Shown: positions 8,201-16,797 of the stretch, one piece after another | Numbering within the stretch: position 1 is the stretch's first letter | How the letters are laid out: each line of letters opens with the position of its first letter | NCBI GenBank assembly: GCA_003313425.1 | Contig: NHZP01000135.1 | Location: 1 to 25,781, forward strand | DNA length: 25,781 nucleotides | From: Pseudopyrenochaeta lycopersici | Lineage: Eukaryota; Ascomycota; Dothideomycetes; Pleosporales; Pseudopyrenochaetaceae | Reading direction: 5' to 3' | The notes under the pieces: model-generated | Database searches by the model: none | What the model saw: the letters and a program-made list of their open reading frames with translations, nothing else | What the model was told of the DNA's origin: nothing | Made by a program: the position numbers and the translations under genes

Positions 8201-9676
8201 ATCTTCCAGTAGGCTACTCCATGTCGCCTCCTTTTTTTCAAAGGGTTGAGGAGTTTCATGATCCCTTCTCGAATCCAGAGCACTTGCAGCGTGGGCCATA
8301 CTAGTGGACTGGCGGCGCTTCATGCGCTCAGCCCGGGAAAGAGCTTCTCTGCCATTCCTTTTCGAGAAACTATGACTTTTGGAAGGCTCCTCAAATTCTG
8401 ATGCAGTCATCAGTAGACTTTCTGCTGATTCGAACTCTTCCTCACCATCGTCTGTGATGACGGAGGCAGACTCGTCGCTCTCATCTTCCGAAATCGATTC
8501 CCAGGTTTCCAAGTTTGGAGGGCCTGATTTTAATTGGTATGCGCGCGGCTCTGCCTCCTTCGTCTTCATCTCGGGCATAAGGGACCATGCCTGGTCAAAC
8601 CACAGTTGGTGCAGCGACTCATCTTGCTCTTTGGGAAGAGACCTGCGTAGAAGGTTTTGTCGTGCGCACTTGTCCAGCCTCCAGAAGCGCACACAGAAAC
8701 AGAAAACCATCTTGAAGATCCTTCTGTATCTTTGGGTAGTTGCCTTGCGACCAACCAACTCGAAAGGCGCCTTGTACGTGCGATCGGGGTATGAACTACG
8801 AAGCAGACACCGGATTGAAACATCGGTATAGCGGACTGTGTCTTCACATCGATCAAAGACTTGGTCTAGCGCTGCGACTAGAAGGCTTAGTCTATACTCA
8901 TCTTCCTTGCAGCTGTACAGATCCACGCCTCCGTAGAGTCCGAGGTGCAGATTCCGCACCGTGACGACGGGGATCTGCGCGAGCTGCACGAGGAGCCTGC
9001 GCTCTGCACCAGCGAAGGTTTCCGCCCATCCAGTGCGTCGCATCCAGTTCGTGTTCAAAGCCATGTCGCAACCGCCAAGGTCATTGGTTGCATTCGTTCG
9101 ACGACGATTCATGCGTTCAAGTTCTTTAAGATGTAGCTGTTCGAGGCGCTGCAGGCGCGGTGCAGAGGTCTGTTGCAAGCTGCTGTCGACGACAGAACTG
9201 CGAGTAGCAGATGTACGATCCTGTTTCACAATCCAATAACCGTACGCCCCATTATGGTCCCAGCTTTGGAGCATCAGGCCTCGGCTGACATGATCGTGGA
9301 GCCATGTCAAGGACTTGCGCTTCACGCCGTGCTTAGCAGATAAATGGCGACCCATAAGGTCGATGCTCGTCGTCTTATGGCCACAATGCTTACACGCATT
9401 TCCAAGGTGATTGGCAAGATAGGGATGGGGCGGAGAGTGGTCTGGTCGCAGGCGGAGCTCTCTTGGGCCTAGGATGTTGTACGGTTTGAGAAGTTCGCGT
9501 AGCTGCTTCGTTATATACCTGGAATGGTTGTGTTTTTCAACCACATGATCAGCGATGGACTTGCTGGTGCCATGCAGAGCAAATTTGCACAGGCGACAGA
9601 TGATGACTGGCTCAGGCTCGTTGACGTGGAGATTGAGCTGCTCGAGGAGCTCTCTTAATCCGAGTTGAGCCGTCAT
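5285..9676 (-). CDS. OrsD-type zinc-finger / tyrosine-recombinase-like protein, helicase-less TLH relative
   Basis: An intact single-exon frame of 1463 codons. Residues 27-49 form CRLC-x13-H-x4-H and residues 95-116 form CKHC-x12-H-x4-H, the paired fingers of the OrsD (DUF3505) domain. NTNWMRRTGWAETFAG (229-244) matches the block after the fingers in telomere-linked helicase proteins. A tyrosine-recombinase-like core follows: R749 (GGQAPRGTEL), a basic hairpin with K783, R869-x-x-R872 (RTYRQL), H912 (QSGH) and a candidate nucleophile Y921 (GMSY). Bases for the TLH C-terminal zinc modules are present: C1092/C1095/H1106/C1111, C1142/C1145, KCGFC...H1321-x4-C1326, and GGCARCAVPREICDRW (1351-1366). 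Between residues 930 and 1085, where TLH proteins carry the RecQ helicase, there is only a Ser-rich basic linker; no Walker A, DExH or motif VI is seen. Codon composition is ordinary and no RIP is visible, unlike the paralogue 2.3 kb away. Likely nuclear and DNA-binding; recombinase activity is an inference. Confidence 0.8.
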   Translation of the reverse strand: MTAQLGLRELLEQLNLHVNEPEPVIICRLCKFALHGTSKSIADHVVEKHNHSRYITKQLRELLKPYNILGPRELRLRPDHSPPHPYLANHLGNACKHCGHKTTSIDLMGRHLSAKHGVKRKSLTWLHDHVSRGLMLQSWDHNGAYGYWIVKQDRTSATRSSVVDSSLQQTSAPRLQRLEQLHLKELERMNRRRTNATNDLGGCDMALNTNWMRRTGWAETFAGAERRLLVQLAQIPVVTVRNLHLGLYGGVDLYSCKEDEYRLSLLVAALDQVFDRCEDTVRYTDVSIRCLLRSSYPDRTYKAPFELVGRKATTQRYRRIFKMVFCFCVRFWRLDKCARQNLLRRSLPKEQDESLHQLWFDQAWSLMPEMKTKEAEPRAYQLKSGPPNLETWESISEDESDESASVITDDGEEEFESAESLLMTASEFEEPSKSHSFSKRNGREALSRAERMKRRQSTSMAHAASALDSRRDHETPQPFEKKEATWSSLLEDMLFRFVYFLSTEEYEDGTPSSTLLIYSSGVLGLTQGGSTFERAGNYTSKLSAMIYCVRMIILEATLPRFAHVGLGWSVRPRHGQVELLNQARGKNLCLGSPTPMNELLSLRDYGRVSSRSEGPSFRVTWSQDGQVVSWEKHSLSMAKFRQISHDSIQDTLAVCSELMYGWSPPIDLGSIRDHLADTSAGYSFVTDSANGLSESYLELSRRASLATVNGLLADDDWDDQAVRRYLELYSQMTELMMLSLYLLGGQAPRGTELSALEHCNGSSTSRGVCVYSRKMALIFRHAKSRRSTNHEFYVVRFMPDEVGRLLYYYLVFIRPFVCMLHREFHAGDIDSTLLFSLPTVPKEPLKTSVLTKALERQTTSTVGFRLSVRTYRQLVIAVTDKHIRHISEPFNRHDDRSTKADPNVAYAWQSGHRPLQRGMSYGIDGAFPDTLQPALLNIYEWASNEWHKFLQLEPAAHNACIETIEGQKRKVPSSSSDSSPKRRCTTQRTGIDSSPPNEQALLKPMPHKIGQGPWAKEVEVAFYKSTLKQAWLGCMPIFSRPSHFERDRVIEERKKILAHITSEEAELNRRFDSRHRLHGIDKEFVRWRNVGCQLCYADSGKMEPDHLLEHCNRHRSSARARQIFDWLQALELPRRSRGASWCDLCSMTEFVCADIITGVRLGDAKHEAERSYWREQAEKSLDGDGKCQMKLVVKRTIAALCAYDEHILGAFLMERLSEENGVDIMAKNQVEFWFRQRVSLGGSAVLRLLFVFEMLISAFNFRRSQPSATKSPNSSVISPLLCGYGWDNDDEVQGWHNTLKWWMGKCGFCAGRGLEDTKINHSLSNCRRGGLTQRSIRMGEAIFLEGFKAKGGCARCAVPREICDRWAKSSDGVWREQPLERCQYGRLVYDTVVGLYQCTDTRYAFDLLTTIEEEGEEEYRDLDDVDVTMWLCRKLVVANVEGTEMLRQLWVWTQMLQKARLEY

Positions 9677-9794
9677 AGCAGCTCTACGGCCAGTAAGAAG
9701 TACGAGGAGTACGCAGTAAGATAGAGCTAATCAGTAAGCTGTAGTAGTCGGGGAGAAGGATGTTCGTGATAAGTTGGCAAGCAAAAGCGCGTTG

Positions 9795-9800
9795 ACGCGT
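9795..9800. promoter_or_regulatory. ACGCGT (MCB-like) box upstream of the recombinase-like gene
   Basis: One perfect ACGCGT lies with its far edge 124 bases and its near edge 119 bases upstream of the start codon at 9676, followed by a CGCGT-like half site near 9811. ACGCGT is the MluI cell-cycle box bound by MBF-type factors. A single hexamer can occur by chance; it is noted because the helicase paralogue has a cluster at the same distance. Confidence 0.35.
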
Positions 9801-9900
9801 AACATGTGTGCGCGTAGAGAGGTCGCATGAGATGCGAGGGGGTTTGGCTGGAAGAGGCAATGACTTCCCGAAAGGGTTTAGTTTAGGAGAGGGGGGCATT

Positions 9901-11957
9901 CCCTAGCGGCATACCTGAGTAGAAGCGGTTAGCAAATCCCTACTATCTTTCGCCCTCTATACTATATCCTATCGCTTCACTCTCCTCTTTCTTACCTCTA
10001 TAAAAGCGGTTACCGAATCCCTACTATCTTTCTCTCTCTATACTATATTATATTACTTTACTCTCTTCTTTCTTACTCCTATAAAACTACTTAGCGAATC
10101 TCTACTATTTATCTCCCTTAATACTTTATATAATTACTTTACTCTTCTTTTTCTTTTCTCTATAATACTACTTACGAAAACCTTACTATTTATCTACTTC
10201 TATACTATTACTTCTATACTATTACTTTGTTACTATTACTTTGTTTTCTTAACTCTTAACTCTATAAAACTACAAACTAAAACTCTACTATCTATCTCCT
10301 TCTATACTATATTCAATTACTAATCTCTTTTTTAACTAACTAAAACTATAAACTATATACCTACTCTCTTTCTACTCTTATACTATATTCTATTACTTTC
10401 CTTTTTTTACCCTTAATAACATAAAACTACTTTCTACGTACTACTGTCTACTTATACTAACTTTAAATAATATTTCTTAATAAATTTAAAACTATTTCTA
10501 CTATCCTATTTTCTTAAAATTCGAAATCTTAATTTTACTAATTCTACTATACTACCTACTCTATTACTTATAACTTACTATTCTTCTCTACTATATTATA
10601 TTACTTTACTTTTGTTTTTTTTATAAAACTATTTACTACTTAGTCTTTAACTACTTACTACTTACTTTAATTATTCTTATTAACTTTAAAACTATTCCTA
10701 CTATTTTATTCTTTTTAAATTCGGAACTTTTATAATATTACTTCTACTATACTATCTACTATATTACTTATAATAACTCTATATACTATACTCTTTTATA
10801 TTATTATACTATCTTTTTTTTTTCTAAGTAATACTACTTACTTACTATCTATTCTTCTTTAACCTCTATTTTATTACTTTACACTTTTTAACTTATCTTT
10901 TATTACTTTACTCTTTTTAACCTCTTTCTTTTAATTATAATTACTTATTATTTACTTATCCTTATACTATATTTTAATTATTTTACTTTTTTCTTCTTTT
11001 TTCCTATTAATACTCCTAACCTATTATTTACTTTTACTTCTTTTACTACTACTTTATCTACTTTTATTTTACCTACTTACTTATTAACTACTTTACCTAC
11101 TACTTTCTTATCTACCACTTTATCTACTATATTACCTACTACTATATTATCTACTCTTTTACTTACTACTACTTTAGCTATACTTTAACTTACTATCTTA
11201 TTTTCTACTATCTTACTTTCTACTATCTTATATACTACTATTTTATCTTCTACTTTACTTACTTCTGCTTTACTTACTACTACTTTACTTACTATATTCT
11301 TCTTTACTACTATTTTATCTACTTTACTTTAAAAACTATTCTTTACTATAATATTATTAATTATTAAGTCTAATACTTTTCTTCTTCTTTTCTTTTTATC
11401 TTTTAACTATTATATTTTAATAACTTTTTATTATACTACTATAAAAGCTATACTACTATATTTCTAGAATAGTTTTATATATAATAGCTTCTTACTATTA
11501 TTATTTATATAGTATTTTCTACTAAAACTTATATATAAACTTAACTTTTCTAAAAATTAACCTAATTATAGCTATTCTATATATTATTTAAGTAGCTAGC
11601 TATTCTTAACTTTCTTTCTAATATCTTATATTAAATTACTTTACTCTCTTTCTTCTTTTTCTTATTAAATATAGCTATCTATTATTTACTCTCTTTCTAA
11701 TATCTTATATTAAATTACTTTACTTTCTTCTTCTTTTTTCTTATTTAAACTAGTTAACTATTATTTTATAAATACTATATAAATTATATCTATTTCTTTC
11801 TTTCCTCTTCTAAGATACTATATATAATACTAGCTACTCCTTTACTAGTAATATGCTTAAAAATCCGCCTATCTTGATATACCTCTCCTATCCATCTACC
11901 TAGCTCCTCCTTACTATCTACCTGCCCTTAATATCCTACCTCCCAAAGCCTACTATC
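9901..11957. other. RIP-degraded, nearly G-free spacer between the two TLH relatives
   Basis: No reading frame is found. The + strand is pyrimidine-rich with almost no G: I count about 13 G in the 1,200 bases 10201-11400, while C stays common. Short CTACTA/TTACTACTA patterns are what CTGCTG-type repeats become after TpG changes to TpA. The first part is an 81-bp tandem array. The C-terminal end of the helicase pseudogene abuts it on the right. Confidence 0.75.
9925..10350 (+). repeat. Decaying 81-bp tandem array
   Basis: The landmark GCGGTTA..GAATCCCTACTA recurs at 9925, 10006, 10087 and 10168 with exactly 81-base spacing. A further copy follows at about 10270, displaced by a roughly 20-base insertion. 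Each unit continues into CTCTATACTATAT..TATTACTTTACTCTC. The units become steadily more AT-rich away from the gene: GCGG in units 1-2 turns into CTAC in units 3-5. Confidence 0.85.
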
Positions 11958-12279
11958 TTAAATTCCTCTACCTACCTCTAGCTTTGCTTTTGCCTCTGCT
12001 ACTACTCGTAGCCTATATAGTACTGCTATCGCTACATTCGGCTATGCACAATCTGCCTGCCTACTACTCTGCTTACAGCTCTGCTTGCTGCTCTGCTTAC
12101 TACCCTGCGTTCTGCCGCAGAGATACTCTATTATCCCACACTTCCAGCACGTTTAAACCTCCTTTTTATACCTTACCCTACTCCGCAGCTCCTCTATATC
12201 CTGCAACCCCTCCTGCCTAAGCCGCGGACACTGCCACAGACTATGTACTGCCGCCTCGCGCTCTCTCTGCTCGAGCTCC

Positions 12280-12425
12280 TGCTCGGCCTGCTGCTTGGCC
12301 TGCTGCTTGGCCTGCTGCTCGGCCTGCTGCTCGGCCTACTGCTCAGTCTGCAGCTTGGTCTGCTGCTCGGCCTGCCGCTTAGCTTGCTGCTCAGCTTGCT
12401 GCTTAGTCTGTTGCTCCGCCTCTTC
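12280..12425 (-). repeat. 12-bp-type coding repeat (Gln/Ala/Glu/Lys) splitting a zinc knuckle
   Basis: Variants of CTGCTCGGCCTG repeat over about 145 bases. On the minus strand they read QAEQ/QAKQ/QTEQ without shifting the frame. They lie between CPYC and HSLWQC of the helicase pseudogene's C-terminal zinc knuckle, together with a Glu-rich run at 12430-12480. Confidence 0.85.
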
Positions 12426-12842
12426 CTCCTCTTGCTGCCCTGCCTCATACTCCTCCTCCTCTTCCTCCTGCTGTACTACCACCTTGCCCTCCTCCCTCCT
12501 GAATACTTCATGCAACATACCCCAGCAGTATGGACACGTCGTCTGTGATAGCTCATCGAGCTTCGCCCGTACTACCTGCTCCTGCCTCGCCTGTAGCTGC
12601 TCCTCGTCCTGCCACTGTTTCTGCCCTCTATACTCCTGCTCCTCACAGTTATCGCAGAACGCTATCTCTGCGCCTTCTGCTGCGCCGTCTGCTGCGCCGT
12701 CTACTCCTGTATTTGCTCTTGCCTGTAGCTGTCTACAAGATAATTGCCTGCCGTCTATATACCAACTTATTACTGCTCTTCAACAACCTACTGTGCTAAT
12801 AAACGCGTCCATCACCTCGCTATCGTTCATCGGTTGCTGCTC

Positions 12843-12994
12843 CTCTGCCTCTGCCTCTGCCTCTGACTCTGCCTCTGCCTCTGCCTCTGCCTCTGCCTCT
12901 GCCTCTGCCTCTGCCTCTGCCTCTGCCTCTGCCTCTGCCTCTGCCTCTGCCTCTGCCTCTGCCTCTGCCTCTGCCTCTGCCTCTGCCTCTGCCT
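12843..12994 (-). repeat. (CTCTGC)n hexamer microsatellite, about 25 units
   Basis: An almost pure hexanucleotide array with one CTCTGA unit near the left end. It reads as (Glu-Ala)n on the minus strand, directly after RecQ motif VI of the helicase pseudogene, and keeps its frame. Confidence 0.95.
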
Positions 12995-13682
12995 CAGCTT
13001 TCTGCCACTGCTGTCCTTGCACCACTAGAATCACTGCCTTGCCTGCCCCTCGCGCTCGCCCGCTCTCCTGCACAAAATCAACCATCCCCCACGGCCTCTC
13101 TACATGCAGCGTGAAGAGCACCTGCGCGATATCTACTCCTACTCTAAGCGCTGACGTGCACGTGATTAGCCCTCCTGACTGTCTCTACCTCTCTAGTACC
13201 TCTGCACGCTCGGGCATGCCTGCGTGGTACGCTACGCAGCCTAGCCGCCCTGCTAGCTGCTCACACAGCGCCTTGCTGCGACAGTACACAACCCCTTTCG
13301 CTCTTGCTACCTCTCGTCCTCCTGCTACCTCTGCTACCTGCGCGCTACTAAGCAACCTTGCCTTGTCCATCAGCCTGCGCGCGAGCTCTACAGCCGTCTC
13401 CTGCAGCTCTACCTTACGCCTGCAGCGTACTACTGTATACTGCGTCCTACGTTGCTGCGTTGTCTCTGCGCGGATAATTGTTGCTCCGCGCATTAACATT
13501 ACCTCCTGTAGCTGCCTCTCCTGCGACGGTGGCAACGTAGCTGTAAGTAGTACCTGCTGGCACGGTAGCAGCTGAAGATCCTTTAGCCTGTGCAGCTTTA
13601 TCCGCCACGAGTCTGCTGTAATAATAACATGCGACTTATTAACTACTGCCTTTAATTCTGCCTCAGTTGCCACCGTTGCCAC

Positions 13683-13862
13683 TGCTGGAACTGCTGAAAC
13701 TGCTGAAACTGCTCAAACTGCTGGAATTGCTGGAATTGCTGGAACTGCTGCATCTGCTGCGTCTGCTGGAACTGCTGCGTCTGGAACTGCTGCGTCTGCT
13801 GGAACTGCTGCGTCTGCTGGAACTGCTGCGTCTGCTGGAACTGCTGCGTCTGCTGCCTCTTC
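13683..13862 (-). repeat. Gln-rich 9/18-bp repeat replacing helicase motifs I-Ia
   Basis: Repeats of the type CTGCTGGAACTGCTGCGT read QQF/QQT/QQW on the minus strand. They begin shortly after the recombinase-like core and end immediately before the DExH region, where TLH helicases should have Walker A. The frame on either side differs by one, consistent with a deletion at this array. Confidence 0.85.
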
Positions 13863-16052
13863 TGCGGCTCGTCTCTATTGCTTAGGCTGCTCTGCTCCTG
13901 CTTCCTCTTTCTACTCGCCTCTGTATGTAGAAGGAAGCTAAGGAAGGCGTGCTAGCTATAGCTTAACGTGCGGAAGACGTTAATTGAACGAACACTTAGC
14001 CCTTGTACTATATCAGCCTGTACAGCATAGGCTACTAGTCCTGTCGTTGTAAAACGCCCGCTCTGTAGCTTAAGCGGATCCTCTCCGTCCTCCTCGCTGT
14101 TACTGCTACCGTCTACCTCAGGCGCAAACGCCCAGTGACTACCGCGACTCTTTTTCTCCTGACAATAGCCTGCTGCAAACCGCTGTCCTACTACCTCGCG
14201 CCCAATACCTACAGCTACGTGCCGGTACTCCTGGATTGTCAGCCGCGTGCCTAGAAGCTCTACTGACTCGACCGCTAACGCACGCGTAAGCCTATCTATA
14301 TCCCAGAGCTTATCCTTGTCTGCCTAGAGGTAGTTGTTCATCGATGCTAAAGCTACTTTACCTTGGCTAGCTAGCAGCATCGCCCGCAGAGGCCGTACGT
14401 AGAGCAGGTACGCTGCGATCAACTGCCCTACTGCCTCTGGCAGGAAGCGCGGAACTACCTTAGGTCGATCCTACTGCGCCTGCGTCTTGTGGTAGCGGGT
14501 GACTAGCGTAACCTGCCTATTAATTACGTAGAGGTTGCGATCCTGGAGCACCCCATTACGCCACCGAACTGACAGTAACTCAGGCCCGCGCGCTGGCTGC
14601 CCGCCTGTGATATGGACCGCGAGACAGAGTAGCTCAAGGAAGCGTCCCACGCGCTGGAGATATCGCTGCACCTGTTGCTTATGCTACAGTATAGACGCCT
14701 TAGCTTGGTAGACTTGGCTGCCTTGATTGCCCTCCTCGCCTTCCTGCTCCCCTCTTAATGTATATAGTTGCTGCGCAGCTGGCACGCTCGCGAGCCGCGC
14801 GAGAACCTAGTCCCTGCCCTCTTTAAGCTGAGCTAGTGTTAAGAAGTAGCCTGCTCGCTGTGCTGTTGTCACATTGTCTTGGATAGCTGCTAGGTTAGTA
14901 GAGCGTCGCTGTGCCTGCTCCTCTACCCAGAGCAGTTCCCCCTAAAGGATCTGCTCTGCCTTTGCTACTAGTCCTTGTGCTATAGCGCGAAAGCGCTCTA
15001 GCTTAATAGGCCGGCCTTTAAGGAAGAACGTCTGGCGGTTAGGAGACTACTATATACTGCCTGCAATACGGCCTGGGGTACGTAGAGAGATATACTTAGC
15101 GTAGGCAAGTAGACTAATTATAATGCTTATCAGGCTATGCGAGCTATTGACGAGATAGCGCGCTTGCTGATGTAGTAGAGCAGCTGTCTTAGCAGCACCC
15201 TACTCTGCGCGCTAGGTAGATAGGAGGAAAGCTTTAGCTGCTAGGACGCAGACGCAGTAGACGATTAAGCTAAGAAGTGTTAAGAACTGCGAGGCGTCGC
15301 GTAGTTAGTTCGTATCTGGGTTAATAGCTAGCGCGGTAAGGAAGTAGATTATACCGCTATAAAACGGCTAACAGTATACCTCCTAGCAGAACAGTGCCTT
15401 AGACAGGCTTAGGATAGCCTTCTGCTGTTCAGCTACGTAACTACTTCTATCAGCAGCAGTTAGTAGTCTCCAGAGCTTTACTGCTTCCTACTTCTGCCCT
15501 CTGTGCCAGGGGAATAGGCGGACGATATGCTAGAATCCGTCCTCTGCGTCTTCCTCCTCCTTCTCTTTCTCTCTGGCAGCAATTAACCGCAGGCAGTAGC
15601 AAATAAGTCATGCCTAGAGCTGTGCTGCGCGACGTTAGCTTTCTATCTTCTGCATACGACCTAGAGGGCGACAATCAGACTGCTGTGGTGTTGCACTACG
15701 TAGCCAGCGCAACGTCTCAATCAATAGCGAGCTAAGCCCCTTGACAGCCTGCTCAACTACCTCTTTAACGCGGCGTACCGTACATTGTAATACTAGCTCG
15801 TCGTCGCCTAGCGGTCGCACAGCGTAGGCGAGCTGCTTCCAGTCTAGGTAGGCTTTAAGGTGCTGCTCCCATTACGTCCGTTTTAACCAGCCAGTGCGGT
15901 CGTAGGCTAAGGCCTTTTCAGCAATTTGGCTGATTGCCTTGTTATCCTGACGCTCAATAGTTTCCCACTCAGCTAACAAGCTAGTGAGCCTCTCCTTAGG
16001 GTCTAGCCGCTTTCTCTGCTGTTGTTGCTGCCCCGAATGCTGATCCTGCGTC

Positions 16053-16182
16053 TGCTCCTGTGCCTGCTCCTGTGCCTGCTCCTGTGCCTGCTCCTGTGCC
16101 TGCTCCTGTGCCTGCTCCTGTGCCTGCTCCTGTGCCTGCTCCTGTGCCTGCTCCTGTGCCTGCTCCTGTGCCTGCTCCTGTA
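16053..16182 (-). repeat. 12-bp minisatellite, about 11 units, reading (Glu-Gln-Ala-Gln)n
   Basis: Nearly perfect TGCTCCTGTGCC units. The minus strand reads EQAQ repeats in the same frame as the surrounding TLH sequence (FFRERRYVRYFVVQAEVQ before, QDQHSGQQQQQRKRLDPKE after). Confidence 0.95.
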
Positions 16183-16388
16183 CCTCTGCCTGTACTACAA
16201 AGTACCGGACGTAGCGCCGTTCGCGGAAAAAAGTCTGCACCTTAACTAGCCTCTATAGCTACGTAGCGTGCTCCTGGTACAAGGTCGCAGAGGCAGAGGA
16301 CTATCGTGTAAGCTTTATACCGTGCTGCTCGTTTATATATTTCTGTATACACTTACAGCTTGTGCTTAGAAAGCCGCAGCGCTTGCTA

Positions 16389-16430
16389 GTAGTAGTGCTA
16401 CTACTACTACTGCTGCTGCTACTACTAGCG
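16389..16430 (-). repeat. AGC/AGT triplet run, poly-Ser/Thr in the zinc-finger domain
   Basis: A GTAGTAGTGCTACTACTACT-type triplet tract reads about ten Ser then three Thr on the minus strand. It lies between the CC and CGF..C parts of the second OrsD finger in the helicase pseudogene. Confidence 0.8.
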
Positions 16431-16745
16431 ACGTAATTACAGCAGAGAAATGCGTCCTGTAGGGAACCTAGCTCCGCGATAGGCGGGCTGTTTAGTTGAG
16501 GGAGAGGGACCTCCGCTAGCGGGTTTAAGTTAAGGCCTTAGTAGGCTGCGAGCAGCTCTCTCCGCTGCGTTGCAGGTATACTATGCTAGCGCTCTAGGTG
16601 CTGATCTAGGCTGTAGACAGCGCAGGTATGCTAGCGGCAGACAAGGACGCTATAGGATAGGAGAAAGGTAAACATCATAGATACTCTTTCTTTTTCTCTC
16701 TTTTATTCCCTCTCGCTTTTACTCTTATTTATTCTATTATATAGA

Positions 16746-16797
16746 ACGCGTAGTTACGCGTCTAGGAACGCGATTTATGCTCTAACGCGTTACGCGT
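16746..16797. promoter_or_regulatory. Cluster of ACGCGT (MCB) boxes upstream of the TLH pseudogene
   Basis: Four perfect ACGCGT copies (16746, 16756, 16785, 16792) and one ACGCGA (16768) lie within 52 bases. They are 68-119 bases upstream of the start codon at 16678. ACGCGT is the site of MBF-type G1/S transcription factors in fungi. The cluster is GC-containing inside otherwise AT-rich sequence, so it has resisted decay. Function is inferred from position and density only. Confidence 0.6.

Larger units (their letters stand above)
11958..16678 (-). pseudogene. Telomere-linked RecQ-type helicase (TLH), RIP-degraded
   Basis: Translation from 16678 gives an OrsD finger (LVCR*HTCAVYSLD..HLE, then QRRELLAAY), a poly-Ser-expanded second Cys/His region and VKVQTFFRERRYVRYFVV. 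A recombinase-like core follows: GGQPARGPELL (Arg codon 14588-14590), RYHKTQAQ, QEYRHVAVGI, and QSGRFTTTGLVAY (Tyr 14027-14029). Next come helicase parts: a DExH box reading NKSH (13629-13640), motif III LLTATLPP (13527-13547), IV GVVYCRS (13335-13355), V TSALRVGVD (13131-13157) and VI QESGRARG (13047-13070). The C-terminal zinc residues are CDNC, CPYC (12525-12536), HSLWQC (12228-12245) and CWKC (12138-12149). One frame runs from 16678 to about 13690 and a second from 13682 to 11960, broken only by TAG/TAA/TGA-type stops. Motifs I and Ia are missing; a Gln-rich repeat occupies their place, where the frame also changes. D-to-N and E-to-K in the DExH box fit RIP. Not functional. Confidence 0.85.

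Noticed and set aside
5285..9676. The large recombinase-like protein as a Starship captain of the DUF3435 family
   Set aside because: Its zinc-finger and C-terminal modules match the OrsD/TLH architecture, as does the neighbouring helicase pseudogene; I see no DUF3435-specific blocks.
9684..9899. A 71-codon minus-strand frame upstream of the large gene
   Set aside because: It occupies the expected promoter and leader with no domain or conservation cue.
12295..13575. A 426-codon Cys/Ser/Ala-rich frame on the + strand
   Set aside because: It is the antisense of RecQ motifs III-VI and of the CTCTGC microsatellite; the minus strand carries recognisable motifs and the + strand has none.
16053..16182. 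Regular short repeats that might be taken for a CRISPR-like array
   Set aside because: The units are contiguous without spacers, encode EQAQ repeats and lie in a eukaryotic gene remnant.
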